From Streptomyces sp. L2 (GTDB taxonomy: Bacteria; Actinomycetota; Actinomycetes; Streptomycetales; Streptomycetaceae), in the NCBI RefSeq assembly GCF_004124325.1, contig NZ_QBDT01000001.1, positions 1,488,001 to 1,552,000 on the forward strand: DNA of 64,000 nt, given 5' to 3'. Shown here in pieces: positions 34,124 through 61,400 of the stretch. The notes under the pieces were generated by a model. That model was not told the origin of the DNA, made no database searches, and saw only the letters and a list, made by a program, of their open reading frames with translations. Positions within the stretch are counted from its first letter, which is position 1, and each line of letters begins with the position of its first letter. The translations under genes were made by a program, and so were the position numbers.

Positions 34124-34984
34124 TCACATCCGGATCTGTCGGGAGAGGTCCTGCGGGGACAGCAGCGCGTCCAGCGCCTTCGCGGCGGCCTCGTCGCGCA
34201 GCAGGTTCATGTGCTCGCTCCCGAACTGGATCTCCCTGGCCACGACGCGGGCCGCGGTCTCCGGGTCGGTGGAGCGGAGCCGGTTGAGTCCGCTGAGCGG
34301 GCTCGACGAGCTGAAGGCGACCGCCCTGTGCCAGTTCTCCATGGAGCCGAAATCGCCCGCGGCGACGACATACGCGACGAACGCGGTGAACGACTCGGTG
34401 AATTCGGCGCGGCTCTCCTCGTCGAGGTCGAGAGCGTCGAACGCGGGTTCGCTCACGCTCCGGAAAAGCCGGACGAGTTCGGTGCCGAGCACGCGGATGT
34501 CGTCGGTGCTTTCCAGGATGTGGTGCCCCTCGGTGTTCGCCACGGAGATCGGTTCGGGTCCCACGATGGATTCGAAGAGGCTCAGGGAGGTGTGGAACTG
34601 CCAGTAGAGCCCGAGCGGGTTGGCGAGTTCCGGGTCGAACAGAATGAGCTGGGGGGCGCTTTCCTGCCACTGGGTGAGGCGTTCGGCGAGCGCCGCCGCG
34701 TACACCGAGCCGGCGCAGAAGCCGAGCACGGCACCGACCGGCCGGCCGGTCTCGCGCACCGAGTCGAACCAGCGGTCCAGGTACTCCTGGCCGCCCGGCC
34801 CCACGTCGGTTGCGATGGCCTGCGGCATCGTCTCCCACACGTGGTGGCGGCCCGCCGCGGTGAGCGAGAAGAGATCGGAGAAGCGGGCGTCGGGACGGCC
34901 GGTGGCGGTGAAGTCGACGGCGAGCACCAGCTCGTTCCGGCTGCTGTTGCCGCCTATTCTCAGCCACACGTCGTTGTTTTCCAC
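34124..34984 (-). CDS. Discrete thioesterase-like alpha/beta-hydrolase with a cysteine nucleophile
   Basis: A 286-residue protein. The nucleophile elbow reads GFCAGS, with Cys90 in place of the usual Ser. Asp117 (LFDPELANP) follows 27 residues later, the same spacing as Ser80-Asp107 in the surfactin thioesterase. His258 (GSEHMNLLRDE) aligns with the GxHxxLL motif near the end of type I and II thioesterases. GTG 34984 is chosen for GGAAGGGG 6 nt upstream; an ATG at 35029 has no ribosome site. It lies directly downstream of the last PKS, which has no thioesterase domain, and 1 bp before the exporter ATPase. It is therefore the best candidate for releasing or cyclising the chain. A role as editing thioesterase is the alternative. 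Confidence 0.7.
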   Translation of the reverse strand: MENNDVWLRIGGNSSRNELVLAVDFTATGRPDARFSDLFSLTAAGRHHVWETMPQAIATDVGPGGQEYLDRWFDSVRETGRPVGAVLGFCAGSVYAAALAERLTQWQESAPQLILFDPELANPLGLYWQFHTSLSLFESIVGPEPISVANTEGHHILESTDDIRVLGTELVRLFRSVSEPAFDALDLDEESRAEFTESFTAFVAYVVAAGDFGSMENWHRAVAFSSSSPLSGLNRLRSTDPETAARVVAREIQFGSEHMNLLRDEAAAKALDALLSPQDLSRQIRM

Positions 34985-35083
34985 CGGCTGCCCCTTCCTG
35001 ACTTGTCTGTCGAGTTCTCGACTTGGCATGGCGCCGTTTTGCCGGGTCCTGAAGATGCTAGAAGTGGCCCAAGGGACTGAGAG

Positions 35084-35112
35084 CCCCTATGGCCACCCCT
35101 AGCGCCCCCTAC
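35084..35112. promoter_or_regulatory. Cluster of CCCCTA motifs upstream of the release/export genes
   Basis: CCCCTAT (35084), CCCCTAG (35096) and CCCCTAC (35106) are direct repeats at 12- and 10-bp spacing. They lie in the 146-bp gap between the last PKS stop (35131) and the hydrolase start (34984). They resemble the CCCCTAT sites at 12621-12678 and may mark an internal promoter controlled by the same regulator. Confidence 0.35.
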
Positions 35113-35130
35113 CGGGACCCGACCGCCGGT

Positions 35131-38214
<3,084 letters not shown>

Positions 38215-38220
38215 GGTCGT

Positions 38221-41200
38221 TCAGCTCCCGGTCTCGCCGTCGAGGAGGGCGAAGAGTTCGTCGTCGGAGGCGGCTGCCAGGTCGTCGGTGACCTCGGTCC
38301 CGGCCGGCTGCGGGTGGTCCGTGTCCTGCCAGCGGGCCAGCAGGGCCTGGAGGCGCACGGTGATCCGGGAGCGGGTCAGCTGGTCCAGCTCCTGGGTGCC
38401 GATGAGGGGTTCGAGGTGGTCGAGGCCGCGCAGCAGGGCGGTGGCGGGGTCGTCGTCGGCGGGCGCGAGTTCCTTGTGCAGGTGGGCGACGAGTTCGTGC
38501 GGTGTGGGGTAGTCGAAGACGAGGGTGGCGGGCAGTCGTACGCCGGTCTCGGCGGCGAGCCCGTTGCGGAACTCGACGGCGGTGAGGGAGTCGAAGCCGA
38601 AGTCCTTGAACGGCTTGTCGGCCTCGACGGCCTGCTGGTCCGGGAAGCCGAGGACGGTGCGGACGTGCCGTCGTACGAGGTCCAGGAGGAGCCCGGTCCG
38701 TTCGTCCCGGTCGGCGATCGCGGCCAGCCGGTCGCGCAGCGCCGTGCCGCCGGCCGCCGTGCCGCCGCCCGCGGCGGTGCGCCGGGCGGGGACGCGGACC
38801 AGGGAGCGCAGCAGCCCCGGGACCGCTCCGCTGAGGGAGCGGGCGAGCGCGGGCACGTCGAGCCGGACGGGCACGGTGAGCGGGCGGGTGCCGGCGACGG
38901 CCGCGTCGAGGAGGGCGAGCCCCTGTTCGGCGCCGAGGGGGCGCAGGCCGGTGCGGGCCATGCGGTCCAGGTCGGTGTCGGTCAGGCCGGCGCCCATGCC
39001 TCCGGTGGCCGGGTCCCACAGGCCCCAGGCGAGGGACACGGCGTGCTGTCCGTGGGCCCGGCGGTGTGCGGCGAGGGCGTCCAGGGAGGCGTTCGCGGCG
39101 GCGTAGTTGGCCTGTCCGGCGCCGCCGAGGACACCGGCGGCGGAGGAGAACAGCACGAACGCGTCCAGTTCGCCGGTGAGTTCGTGCAGGTGGCGGGCCG
39201 CGTCGGCCTTGGGAGCGAGGACGCGGCGCAGCTGGGCCGGGGTGAGCCGGGCGACGGTCGCATCGTCGACGACGCCCGCGGTGTGGACGACGGCCTTGAT
39301 GCCGGGGTGGCCGTCGAGCAGCGCGGCGAGCGCTTCGCGGTCGGCGACGTCGCAGGCGGCGAGGGTCACCTCCGCACCCGACTCCCGCAGTGCGTCGGCG
39401 AGTTCGGACGCACCGGGGGCGTCGGAGCCGCGCCGGCTGGTCAGCAGCAGGCTGCGCACTCCGTGCTCGGAGACCAGGTGCCGGGCGACGAGCGCGCCCA
39501 GGCCGCCGGTGCCGCCGGTGATCAGCACGGTGCCGGTGACCGGCCAGACGGGTACGCGGTCGGCGTCGGGGGTGTCGCGCACGAGGCGCGGGGCGCGCAG
39601 ATCGCCCTGCCGTACGGCGAGTTCGTCCTCTTCGGTGCCGAGTACGGCGGCGGGCAGGTCGCCGTCCCCCGGTCCGGTATCGAGGTCGAGGTCGACGAGG
39701 AGCAGGCGTCCCGGGTACTCGGTGCGGGCCGCCCTGACAAGTCCGGTGACCGCGGCCTGGCCCAGATCGCCGACGTCCTCGCCGGGCGCGGTGGACACGG
39801 CACCCCGGGTGACGACCAGCAGCCGCTCCTCTGGGACGGCGTGCTCCAGCCACTCCTGGAGCGCCTCCAGCACGACCGTCGCGGTCTCGGCGGCCGAGTC
39901 TCCCACGGGTGCGGCCAGCGCGGACCAGCCCGCCACGGGCAGGGGCTCCACGCGGCCCGGTTCGGGCAGCGGCAGCGGCTCCGCGGCTGCCGCGCCCGGC
40001 ACCTCTACGGCGGTCCAGTCGACGCCGTACGCCGCGTCGCCGACACCCGCCGTACCGGCGCCCGCACCCGGGCCGACGGGCACGGGTCGGAGGGCGAGTG
40101 AACCGACGGACAGCACGGGCCGCCCCTCGGCGTCGTCCGCGTCGAGCGTGACCGTGCCGGGCGTGGTGGCGGCGACCCGGACGCGCAGGGTGCGGGCGCC
40201 GGTGGCGTGCAGGGTGACGTCGGACCAGGAGAACGGCAGCCAGGCGGACCCGGGGTCGGGTTCCGGCAGCAACTCCCCGGCGGCCACGGCGTGCAGGGCG
40301 GCATCGAGCAGGGCGGGGTGGATGCCGTACCCGTCGGTCTCCGCGTCCTCGGGCAGACCGACCTCGGCGTACACGACCCCGTCGGCATCGCGCCAGGCAG
40401 CGGTCAGCCCCTGGAAGAGGGGGCCGTACTCCAGGCCCAGCGCGGCGAGGCCGACATAGAGGTGCTCGGTGTCGACCGGCTCGGCGGTGGGCGGCCAGGC
40501 GACGGTCCCCGCTGCGGGCTCGCTTCCGCCCGCCGCCACGATGCCCTCCGCGTGCAGGGTCCAGGTGTCCTGGCCGTCGAGGCGCGCGTGCACGGTGAGC
40601 GCCGGCTCGTCGCCCTCCCCGACGCGGACGCGCAGGGCGACGGCGCCGGTCTCGGGTATGACAAGGGGGGCGTGCAGGGCCAGGTCGCGTACGGTGCCGC
40701 GGCCGATCTGGTCTCCGGCGCGCACGGCGATCTCGACGAGGGCGGCGCCGGGGACGATGACGGTGCCGTTCACTGCGTGCTCGGCCAGCCATGGGTGGGT
40801 CGCGAGTGAGAGACGGCCGGTGAACAACGCGCCTTCCGTGTCCGGCAGTTCGACGGCCGCGCCCAGCAGCGGGTGTCCACCTGGCTCCAGCCCGAAGTCG
40901 GCGGGCTCGCCCGAGGCCACGGAACTGTTCCGGAACCAGTAGGGGCGGTGCTGGAAGGCGTAGGTGGGGAGGTCGACGGGCTCGCGGCCGGGGCCGAAGA
41001 ACGCTGTCCAGTCGACGGAGGGGAGTCGGGTGAGGGCTTCTGTCAGGGCTTGGGGTTCGGTGCGGTCTCGGCGGAGGGTGGGGACGGCTCGGGGGTCGGC
41101 TGCCATGGCGGTCAGGACCGCGTCGGGGCCGAGTTCGAGGAAGGTGCCGATGCCCTCGCCGTCGAGGGTGGCGATCGCGTCGGCGAAGCGGACGGCTTCG

Positions 41201-43581
41201 CGGACGTGGCGGACCCAGTAGGAAGGCTGGGAAAGGTCGTCGTAGGAGACCGTCGTGCCCGTGAGGGTGGAGACGATCGGGTACTTGGGCTGGGTGTAGG
41301 TGAGCTGGGTGGCGATCTGCTCGAACTCGTCGAGCATCGGCTCCATCAGCGGTGAGTGGAACGCGTGGCTCACGGTGAGCTTCTTCGCCTTCCGGCCTTC
41401 ACCGGTGAAGTGGCTGACAACCGAGTTCACACCCGCTTCGGGGCCGGACACGACGATCGCGTTCGGTCCGTTCACAGCCGCGATACCGGTGCCCTCAGGC
41501 AGCACGGCAAGGACTTCGTCCTCGGCCGCCTGCACAGCCGCCATCGCACCGCCCGCAGGCAACTCCTGCATCAGCCGGCCACGAGCCGCCACCAGCGTCG
41601 CCGCGTCCTCCAGCGACCACAGCCCCGCCACATGCGCGGCAGCCAGCTCACCGATCGAATGCCCGGCCAGCACGTCAGGCCGTACACCCCACGCCTCCAG
41701 CAACCGGAACAACGCCACCTCGAAGGCGAACAGCGCGGGCTGTGTGTACCCCGTCTCGTCCAGCCCCTCCCCGCCGAACATCACACCCTTCAGCGGACGT
41801 TCCAGGTGGGCGTCCAGGACAGCGCACACCTCATCCAGCGCAGCGGCGAACACAGGGAAGGCCTCATACAGCTCACGCCCCATCCCCGCCCGCTGACTCC
41901 CCTGCCCCGTGAACAGGAACGCCACCGGACCCGACGGCACAGCCTTGCCACCCTCGACCGCCTCCAGCCCGGCCAGCAGTCCCTCACGGTCCCCCGCCAC
42001 CACACCCGCCCGGTACCCGAACGCCGACCGCCGGGTCACCAGCGAGCACCCCACATCGGCGAGGTCCAACTCAGCTCGACCGGCGACGAATTCACGCAGC
42101 CGCGCCGCCTGCCCCCGCACCGCCTCCTCGCTCGCACCGGACACGATCCACGGCACCACCGGAAACGCGGCCGGCTCAGCAACCGAAGCAGGTGCCTCCT
42201 CCTCCGGTGCCTCCTCCACGATCACGTGGGCGTTGGTGCCGCTGATCCCGAAGGAGGAGACGCCGGCCCGCCGTACCCGCTGCTCCGCCGCCTTCCACGG
42301 CTTGGCCTCGGTGAGGAGTTCCACCGCCCCCGCCGACCAGTCGACGTGGGTGGACGGCTGGTCGACGCAGAGCGTGGCGGGCAGCCGCTCGTGGCGGAGG
42401 GCGAGCACCATCTTGATGACGCCGGCCATACCGGCGGCGCCCTGGGTGTGGCCGAGGTTGGACTTGATCGAGCCCAGCCACAGCGGAGCGCCCTCGGCGC
42501 GGTCCTGACCGTAGGTCGCCAGCAGCGCCTGCGCCTCGATCGGGTCGCCCAGCTTGGTGCCCGTACCGTGCGCCTCGACCGCGTCGACCTGCTGCGGAGT
42601 GAGCCGGGCGGCGGCCAGCGCCTGCTTGATGACACGCTGCTGGGACGGACCGTTCGGGGCCGTCAGCCCGTTGCTCGCACCGTCCTGGTTGATGGCCGAA
42701 CCGCGGACCACCGCGAGGACGTTGTGGCCGTTGCGGCGGGCCTCGGACAGGCGCTCCAGGACCAGGACGCCCACGCCCTCGGAGAGGCCCGTGCCGTCGG
42801 CGGCCTCGGCGAAGGCCTTGCAGCGGCCGTCGCGGGAGAGGCCGTCGGCGCGGCTGAACTCCAGGAACGTACCGGCGGAGCCCATGACGGTGACGCCGCC
42901 GGCGAGGGCCAGGGCGCATTCGCCGCCGCGCAGCGCCTGGGCGGCGAGGTGGACGGCGACGAGGGAGGAGGAGCAGGCGGTGTCGATGGTGACGGAGGGG
43001 CCTTCGAGGCCGAGGGCGTAGGAGACGCGGCCGGACAGGACGCTGGCGGCGACGCCGGTCATCATGTGGCCGGCGATGGAGTCGGGCATGCGGGTCAGGC
43101 CGCGCAGGTAGTCGTTGCTGCTGACGCCAGCGTAGACGGCGGTGCGGGTGCCGGCCAGGGTGCGGGGGTCGACGCCCGCCCGTTCCAGGGCCTCCCAGGA
43201 GGTCTCCAGCAGGACCCGCTGCTGGGGGTCCATGGCGAGGGCCTCGCGGGGGCTGATGCCGAAGAACTCTGCGTCGAAGCCGGCGGCGTCCTGGAGGAAG
43301 CCGGCGCGGCGGCCGGTGTCGTCGTGGCCGTCGCTGGCGGCGAGCTGGTCCAGGGTCCAGCCTCGGTCGCGGGGGAAGGGGGACATGCCGTCGCGGCCGG
43401 CGTCGAGCATGGCCCAGAGGTCCTCGGGCGAGCCGACGCCGCCGGGGAAGCGGCAGGCCATGCCGACGATCGCGATGGGCTCGTGTTCCCTGTCCTCGGC
43501 CTCGCGCAGCCGCCGACGGGTGTCGTGCAGGTCGGCCGCGACCCGCTTGAGCGTGTCGACCAGCTGTTTCTCGTCAGCCAT
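38221..43581 (-). CDS. Type I PKS module: KS-AT-DH-KR-ACP
   Basis: A 1786-residue single module. The N-terminal docking coil ([20 protein letters not shown]) is followed by KS from about 38 (Cys203), AT from about 555 (GHSIGE and HAFH: malonyl), DH from about 900 ([20 protein letters not shown]), KR from about 1350 (GGTGGLG; VDD in the LDD position; catalytic Tyr in GQANYAAAN), and ACP (Ser1665 in GFDSL). A C-terminal docking helix set ends [13 protein letters not shown]. No ER, so a double bond is expected. ATG 43581 follows GGGAA; an in-frame ATG 10 codons upstream is not supported. By docking regions it sits between the 3902-aa PKS upstream and the terminal module downstream. Confidence 0.94.
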   Translation of the reverse strand: MADEKQLVDTLKRVAADLHDTRRRLREAEDREHEPIAIVGMACRFPGGVGSPEDLWAMLDAGRDGMSPFPRDRGWTLDQLAASDGHDDTGRRAGFLQDAAGFDAEFFGISPREALAMDPQQRVLLETSWEALERAGVDPRTLAGTRTAVYAGVSSNDYLRGLTRMPDSIAGHMMTGVAASVLSGRVSYALGLEGPSVTIDTACSSSLVAVHLAAQALRGGECALALAGGVTVMGSAGTFLEFSRADGLSRDGRCKAFAEAADGTGLSEGVGVLVLERLSEARRNGHNVLAVVRGSAINQDGASNGLTAPNGPSQQRVIKQALAAARLTPQQVDAVEAHGTGTKLGDPIEAQALLATYGQDRAEGAPLWLGSIKSNLGHTQGAAGMAGVIKMVLALRHERLPATLCVDQPSTHVDWSAGAVELLTEAKPWKAAEQRVRRAGVSSFGISGTNAHVIVEEAPEEEAPASVAEPAAFPVVPWIVSGASEEAVRGQAARLREFVAGRAELDLADVGCSLVTRRSAFGYRAGVVAGDREGLLAGLEAVEGGKAVPSGPVAFLFTGQGSQRAGMGRELYEAFPVFAAALDEVCAVLDAHLERPLKGVMFGGEGLDETGYTQPALFAFEVALFRLLEAWGVRPDVLAGHSIGELAAAHVAGLWSLEDAATLVAARGRLMQELPAGGAMAAVQAAEDEVLAVLPEGTGIAAVNGPNAIVVSGPEAGVNSVVSHFTGEGRKAKKLTVSHAFHSPLMEPMLDEFEQIATQLTYTQPKYPIVSTLTGTTVSYDDLSQPSYWVRHVREAVRFADAIATLDGEGIGTFLELGPDAVLTAMAADPRAVPTLRRDRTEPQALTEALTRLPSVDWTAFFGPGREPVDLPTYAFQHRPYWFRNSSVASGEPADFGLEPGGHPLLGAAVELPDTEGALFTGRLSLATHPWLAEHAVNGTVIVPGAALVEIAVRAGDQIGRGTVRDLALHAPLVIPETGAVALRVRVGEGDEPALTVHARLDGQDTWTLHAEGIVAAGGSEPAAGTVAWPPTAEPVDTEHLYVGLAALGLEYGPLFQGLTAAWRDADGVVYAEVGLPEDAETDGYGIHPALLDAALHAVAAGELLPEPDPGSAWLPFSWSDVTLHATGARTLRVRVAATTPGTVTLDADDAEGRPVLSVGSLALRPVPVGPGAGAGTAGVGDAAYGVDWTAVEVPGAAAAEPLPLPEPGRVEPLPVAGWSALAAPVGDSAAETATVVLEALQEWLEHAVPEERLLVVTRGAVSTAPGEDVGDLGQAAVTGLVRAARTEYPGRLLLVDLDLDTGPGDGDLPAAVLGTEEDELAVRQGDLRAPRLVRDTPDADRVPVWPVTGTVLITGGTGGLGALVARHLVSEHGVRSLLLTSRRGSDAPGASELADALRESGAEVTLAACDVADREALAALLDGHPGIKAVVHTAGVVDDATVARLTPAQLRRVLAPKADAARHLHELTGELDAFVLFSSAAGVLGGAGQANYAAANASLDALAAHRRAHGQHAVSLAWGLWDPATGGMGAGLTDTDLDRMARTGLRPLGAEQGLALLDAAVAGTRPLTVPVRLDVPALARSLSGAVPGLLRSLVRVPARRTAAGGGTAAGGTALRDRLAAIADRDERTGLLLDLVRRHVRTVLGFPDQQAVEADKPFKDFGFDSLTAVEFRNGLAAETGVRLPATLVFDYPTPHELVAHLHKELAPADDDPATALLRGLDHLEPLIGTQELDQLTRSRITVRLQALLARWQDTDHPQPAGTEVTDDLAAASDDELFALLDGETGS
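41234..42046 (-). repeat. Second copy of the 813-bp identical AT block
   Basis: Partner of 35813-36625 (see that entry). The copy boundaries fall within the post-AT segment (AGGTCGTCG side) and just upstream of the AT domain (GTCACCAGCGAG side), so AT specificity travelled as a cassette. Confidence 0.9.
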
Positions 43582-43613
43582 GTGTTTCCCTACTTCCCCT
43601 CTGATCGCCACCG

Positions 43614-43697
43614 CGTCGCACGAGGGGACCGGTGCTTCCGGTGCATCCGATGTGTCCGGTGCATCCGGTGCGTCCGGTGTGCTCCCCTCGTGCGACG
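43614..43697 (-). repeat. Stem-loop spacer with six 9-bp repeats between two PKS genes
   Basis: In the 132-bp gap between PKS genes, CGTCGCACGAGGGG (43614-43627) and its exact complement CCCCTCGTGCGACG (43684-43697) form a 14-bp stem. The loop between them contains six head-to-tail 9-bp units of the type CCGGTGCAT at 43629-43682. The element precedes the start of the downstream PKS at 43581 in the direction of transcription. It could attenuate, stabilise or process the long PKS mRNA. Confidence 0.85.
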
Positions 43698-43713
43698 GCG
43701 GCGGGACCCCGTG

Positions 43714-55422
<11,709 letters not shown>

Positions 55423-55466
55423 TTGTTACCTCACCCAATCCGCGTCGCGCGTCGTCAGCCGCGTCA

Positions 55467-58400
55467 TCAGAAGTCCGATCCTTCGAGCGCCATCGAGATG
55501 AGGCTCTCCGCATCCATGTCGTCGATGTCGTCGACGGCCCCGGCCTCCGCGGCCGGGTCGTCCGCCGACCGGGGCGTTCCCGTCGACTCGGGCCGGTGGC
55601 CCCCGAGTTCGAGCAGCGTGTCCAGCAGGCCCGCGTCCCTCAGCCGGGCCAGCGGGATCGCCAGCAGGGCCGCCCGTACGCTCTCCTCGTGCGCCGCGTC
55701 ACCGGCGTCGGCCGCGTCGTCCGGAACCAGCTGCTGGAGCAGGAATCCGGCGAGTTCGGCCGGCGTCGGATAGTCGAAGACGAGCGTCGCCGGCAGGCGG
55801 ACCCCCGCTTCGGCCCCCAGGGCGTTGCGCAGTTCGACCGCGGTGAGCGAGTCGAACCCGAGTTCCTTGAACGGCTTGTCCGGCGTGATCTCGGGGGCTC
55901 CCGCATCGCCGGCCGTGCCGAGGACGGCTGCCACGTGCCGCTTGACCACGTCGAACACCAGCCGCTGCCGGTCGGTCGCGGCGAGCCCGGCCAGCCGCCG
56001 CGCCAGCTCCTGCCCGCCGCCCGAGCCGCCCGCCCCGGCCGCCGCCGACCGCCGTACGGCCGTGGGGCGTACCAACTGCGAGAGCAGAGCGGGGACTTGA
56101 CCGCCCCCCGCCCGGGCGAGGGCGGGCAGGTCCAGTCCGGCCGGCAGCAGCAGCGCCCGGTCCGCCGCGACCGCCGCGTCCAGCAGGGCGAGCCCGTCCG
56201 CCGCCGCGAGGGGGCGAACACCGGAGCGTGCCATGCGGTCGACGTCGGTCTCGGTGAGACCCGCGCCCATACCGCCGGCCTCCGACGCCCACAGTCCCCA
56301 GGCGAGCGAGGTGCCGGGCAGCCCCTGCGCGCGCCGTTCGGCGGCCAGGGCGTCCAGTGCGGCGTTGGCGGCGGCGTAGGCGCCCTGTCCGGCGCCGCCC
56401 AGCACACCGGCGGCGGAGGAGTAGAGCACGAACGCCGCCAGGTCCCGGTCCGCCGTCAGCTCGTGCAGATACCGGGCCGCGTCGACCTTCGGTGCGCGCA
56501 GCTCGGTGAGCGTCTCCGCGGTGAGCGAGGCGACCGTGCCGTCCCGGACCACACCGGCCGTGTGGATGACGGCGCTGAGGTCGGGGTGCGCGTCGATCAG
56601 CCCGGCGAGGGCGGCACGGTCGGTGACGTCGCAGGCGACGACCTCGACCTTCGCACCGGCTGCCTCCAGCTCGGCGCTCAGTTCGGCGGCACCCGGCGCG
56701 TCCGGTCCACGCCTGCTGGTGAGCAGGAGACCGCGCACCCCGTGGGCGCCGACGAGATGCCGTGCCGTGAGCGCGCCGAGCCCACCGGTACCGCCGGTGA
56801 TGAGCACCGTCCCGGAGGTGGACCAGGAGCCTTCCGCCACGACGGTCTCCCGGGTCAGTCGCGGTGCCGTGAACTGGCTGTCGTTCTGCGCGAGTTCGGG
56901 TTCGCCGGTCGGGATGTGGTCGGGCAGGTCGCCGGTCGTGTCGATGAGGACGATCCGGTCGGGGTGTTCGGCCTGGGCGGCTCGTACGAGTCCGCGGATC
57001 GCGGCCTGGTCGGGGTCGGTGCCGGCCTGGCGGGTGTGGACGAGCAGGGGCTGTTCGTCCTCCAGGCGGGCCTGGAGGAGGGGGAGCAGTTCGGTGGCCG
57101 TGGCGGCCTGGAGGATCGTGTACGACGTGGTCGGCTCGGTCTGCTGCGCGGCGACCGGTGTCCAGTCGATCCGGTACAGGTCGCGGACCGTGCCGGACTC
57201 CACGGCCAGCGGCCGCAGCGCCAGCGAGCCGACCGTGGCCACCGGAGCCCCCGCCGCGTCGGCCGCGTCGATGCGGTAGGCCGAGCCGCTACGGCCGATG
57301 CGCAGCCGCAGCGCCGAGGCACCGGTGGCGTGCAGCGCGAAGTCCGCCCAGGAGAAGGGCAGTTGCGCCGTCCCGCCGTCCTCGTCCGTCAGCAGGCTGA
57401 TGGCGTGGAGGGAGGCGTCCAGCAGGGCCGGGTGGATGCCGTAGCCGTCGGTGTCGGTCCCCTCGGGGAGGGTCACCTCGGCGTACACGGTGTCGTCCCC
57501 GTCCCGCCAGACCTCCGAGACACCCTGGAAGAGGGTGCCGTACTCCAGGCCGAGAGCGGCCAGGTCGGCGTACAGGGTCGTGGTGTCGACCTGTTCGGCA
57601 CCGGCCGGCGGCCAGGCGGCCCCGAGGTCGGCGGGCTCGACGGCCTCGGCCGTCAGGAAGCCCTCGGCGTGCAGCGTCCAGTCTTCGCCCTCCACGCGGG
57701 AGTGGACGGAGAGCGTCGGCTCGTCGCCCTGACCGACCCGCACCCGCAGGTCCACGCCACGGTCGGCCGCCACGACGAGGGGGGCGTGCAGGGTCAGGTC
57801 GCGTACGGTGCCGCAGCCGATCTGGTCTCCGGCGCGCACGGCGATCTCGACGAGGGCGGCGCCGGGCACGATGACAGTGCCGTTCACGGCGTGCTCGGCG
57901 AGCCATGGGTGGGTGGAGAGGGACAGCCGGCCCGTGAACAGCACGCCTTCGCCGTCCGGCAGCTCCACCGCCGCCCCGAGCAGCGGGTGCCCGGCATCCG
58001 ACTGGCCGAAGCCGGTCGCCGTTCCGGCTCCCTTGTCCGCGAGCCAGTAGGTGCCGTGCTGGAAGGCGTAGGTCGGCAGGTCGACGGCCAGGCTGCCGGT
58101 GCCGGCGAAGAACGCGGTCCAGTCGACGGAGGGGAGTCGGGTGAGGGCTTCTGTCAGGGCTTGGGGTTCGGTGCGGTCTCGGCGGAGGGTGGGGATGGCA
58201 CGCGGGTCGGCTGCCATGGCGGTCAGGACCGCGTCGGGGCCGAGTTCGAGGAAGGTGGCGATGCCCTCGCCGTCGAGGGTGGCGATCGCGTCGACGAAAC
58301 GGACAGCTTCACGGACGTGGCGAACCCAGTAGGAGGGCCGGGCGAGGTCGTCGTACGACACCGTCTGACCGGTCAGCGTCGAGACGATCGGGACCGTGAG

Positions 58401-61400
58401 GTCCTGGTACGTGAGCTGGGCGGCGATCTGCTCGAACTCGGCGAGCATCGGCTCCATCAGCGGCGAGTGGAAAGCATGGCTCACGGTGAGCTTCTTCGCC
58501 TTACGGCCTTCACCACTGAAGTGGCTGACAACCGAGTTCACACCCGTTTCCGGGCCGGAGACGACGATCGCGTTCGGCCCGTTCACAGCCGCGATACCGG
58601 TGCCGTCCGGCAACACGGCCCGCACCTCGTCCTCGGTCGCCTGCACAGCCGCCATCGCACCGCCCGCAGGCAACTCCTGCATCAGCCGGCCACGAGCCGC
58701 CACCAGCGTCGCCGCGTCCTCCAGCGACCACAACCCCGCCACATGCGCGGCAGCCAGCTCACCGATCGAATGCCCGGCCAGCACGTCAGGCCGTACACCC
58801 CACGCCTGAAGCAACCGGAACAGGGCAACTTCCAGAGCGAACAGCGCGGGCTGCGTGTACCCCGTCTCACCCAGCCCCTCACCCCCGAACATCACACCCT
58901 TCAGCGGACGTTCCAGGTGGGCGTCCAAGACAGCGCACACCTCATCCAGCGCGGCGGCGAACACCGGGAAGGCCTCATACAGCTCCCGACCCATCCCCGC
59001 CCGCTGACTCCCCTGCCCCGTGAACAGGAACGCCAGCGGACCCGACGGCACAGCCTTGCCACCCTCGACCGCCTCCAGCCCGGCCAGCAGTCCCTCACGG
59101 TCCCCCGCCACCACACCCGCCCGGTAGGCGAACGCGGCGCGTCGGGAGACGAGGGAAGCGGCGATGTTGGTGGAGTCCAGCTCCGGGTGGGCGGTGGCGA
59201 AGTCGAGCAGGCGGGCGGCCTGGGCGCGGACGGCCTCGGCCGACTTGCCCGACACGATCCAGGGGAGGACCGGCAGGCGGCGCGCCGAGGAGTCCGGCTC
59301 GGCCGGGGTCTCGGCAGGAGCCTCCTCGATGATCACGTGGGCGTTGGTGCCGCTGATACCGAAGGAGGAGACGCCGGCGCGCCGGGTCCGCTCCCCCGCC
59401 TTCCACGGCTGGGCCTCGGTCAGCAGCTCCACCGCCCCCGCCGACCAGTCCACATGCGAGGACGGAGCGTCGACATGCAGCGTGCGCGGCAGTTCCTCGT
59501 GATGCAGGGAGAGGACCATCTTGATGATCCCGGCGACACCGGCCGCAGCCTGCGTGTGCCCGAGGTTGGACTTGATGGACCCCAGCCACAGCGGGGAGTC
59601 GGCGGCGCGTCCCTGACCGTAGGTCGCCAGCAGCGCCTGCGCCTCGATCGGGTCGCCCAGCTTGGTGCCCGTACCGTGCGCCTCGACCGCGTCGATCTGC
59701 TGGGCGGTGAGCCGGGCGGCGGCCAGCGCCTGCTTGATCACACGCTGCTGGGACGGACCGTTGGGAGCGGTGAGCCCGTTGCTCGCACCGTCCTGGTTGA
59801 TCGCCGAGCCCCGCACGACCGCCAGCACGTGGTGGCCGTTGCGGCGGGCGTCGGACAGTTTCTCCAGGACGAGCATGCCGGCGCCCTCGCCCCAGCCGGT
59901 GCCGTCGGCGGCCTCCGCGAACGGCTTGCAGCGGCCGTCGGGGGCCAGCCCACGCTGGCGGCTGAAGCCGACGAACGTCTCGGGTGTCGCCATCACGGTC
60001 ACGCCGCCCGCGAGGGCCAGGGTGCACTCGCCGCTGCGCAGCGCCTGCGCGGCCATGTGGACCGTGACCAGGGAGGACGAGCAGGCCGTGTCGACGGTGA
60101 CCGCCGGGCCTTCGAGGCCGAGGACGTAGGCGACGCGGCCCGAGGCGACGCTGCCGGAGCTGCCGGTGCCGAGGTATCCCTCCAGGTCGGCCGGGTAGCC
60201 GTTGAGCCGGATGCCGTAGTCGTTGTACATGACGCCGGCGAAGACACCGGTGGCGCTGCCGCGCACGCCCGCAGGGTCGATCCCGGCCCGCTCGAATGCC
60301 TCCCACGAGGTCTCCAGCAGCAGCCGGTGCTGCGGGTCCATGGCGAGCGCCTCGCGCGGGCTGATCCCGAAGAACGCGGGGTCGAACTCCGCTGCCTGGG
60401 AGAGGAATCCGCCGTGACGGGCGTAGGTCTTGCCGACGGCCTCCGGGTCCGGGTCGTACAGGCCGGCCACGTCCCAGCCACGGTCGGTGGGCAGGGAGGT
60501 GATCGCGTCGCCGCCGGACGCCAGCAACTGCCACAGGTCGTCGGGCGAGTTGACGCCTCCGGGGTAGCGGCAGGCCATGCCGACGATGGCGATCGGCTCG
60601 TCCGCGGGGGCGGCCGAGGTGACCGTGGCGCCCGATTCCGCCCCCGACTCCGGGTCGGCTCCGACGAGTTCGGCCAGCAAGTAGTCGGCGACCGCGCCGG
60701 GGCTCGGGTAGTCGAAGACGAGTGTGGCGGGCAGTCGTACGCCTGCCTCGGCGGAGAGCGCGTTGCGGAACTCGACGGCGGTGAGCGAGTCGAAGCCCAG
60801 CTCGGTGAAGGCCGCGTCGGTGGCTACGGCATGGGCTCCGGAGAACCCGAGTACCGCCGCCACGTGCTTGCGGGCCAGGTCCAGCAGCACTTCGCGGCGG
60901 GCCGGGCTGTCGGGCAGGGCGGCCAGCCGGTCCTGCAGGGAGTTGCCGGTCGTTCCCGCCGTGGCCTGCGTGAGGGACGCGCGACGTGCGGCACGGCGTG
61001 CGCGTGGCCGTACGAGGTCGCGCAGGAGGGCCGGCGCGTCCTCCGTGCCGTCCCAGGCGCGCGGGTTGAGCTTGATCGGGACGAGATGAGCACGGTGCTC
61101 GGCGGCTGCCAGCGCCGCGTCGAAGAGGGCGATCCCTTCCTCGGCCGTGATGGCCTCGACTCCGGCGCGTGCCATGCGGTCGAGGTCGGTGTCGGTGAGT
61201 CCGGCGCCCATGCCTCCGGCGTCGGGCGCCCACAGTCCCCAGCCGAGCGACAGGGCAGGCAGTCCCTGGTTCCGGCGCTGTGCGGCGAGTGTGTCCAAGT
61301 AGGCGTTGGCGGCGGCGTAGTTGGCCTGCCCGATGCCGTCGAAGCTGCCGGCGGCGGAGGAGAACAGGACGAAGGCCCCGAGGTCCCGGTCGGCCGTCAG

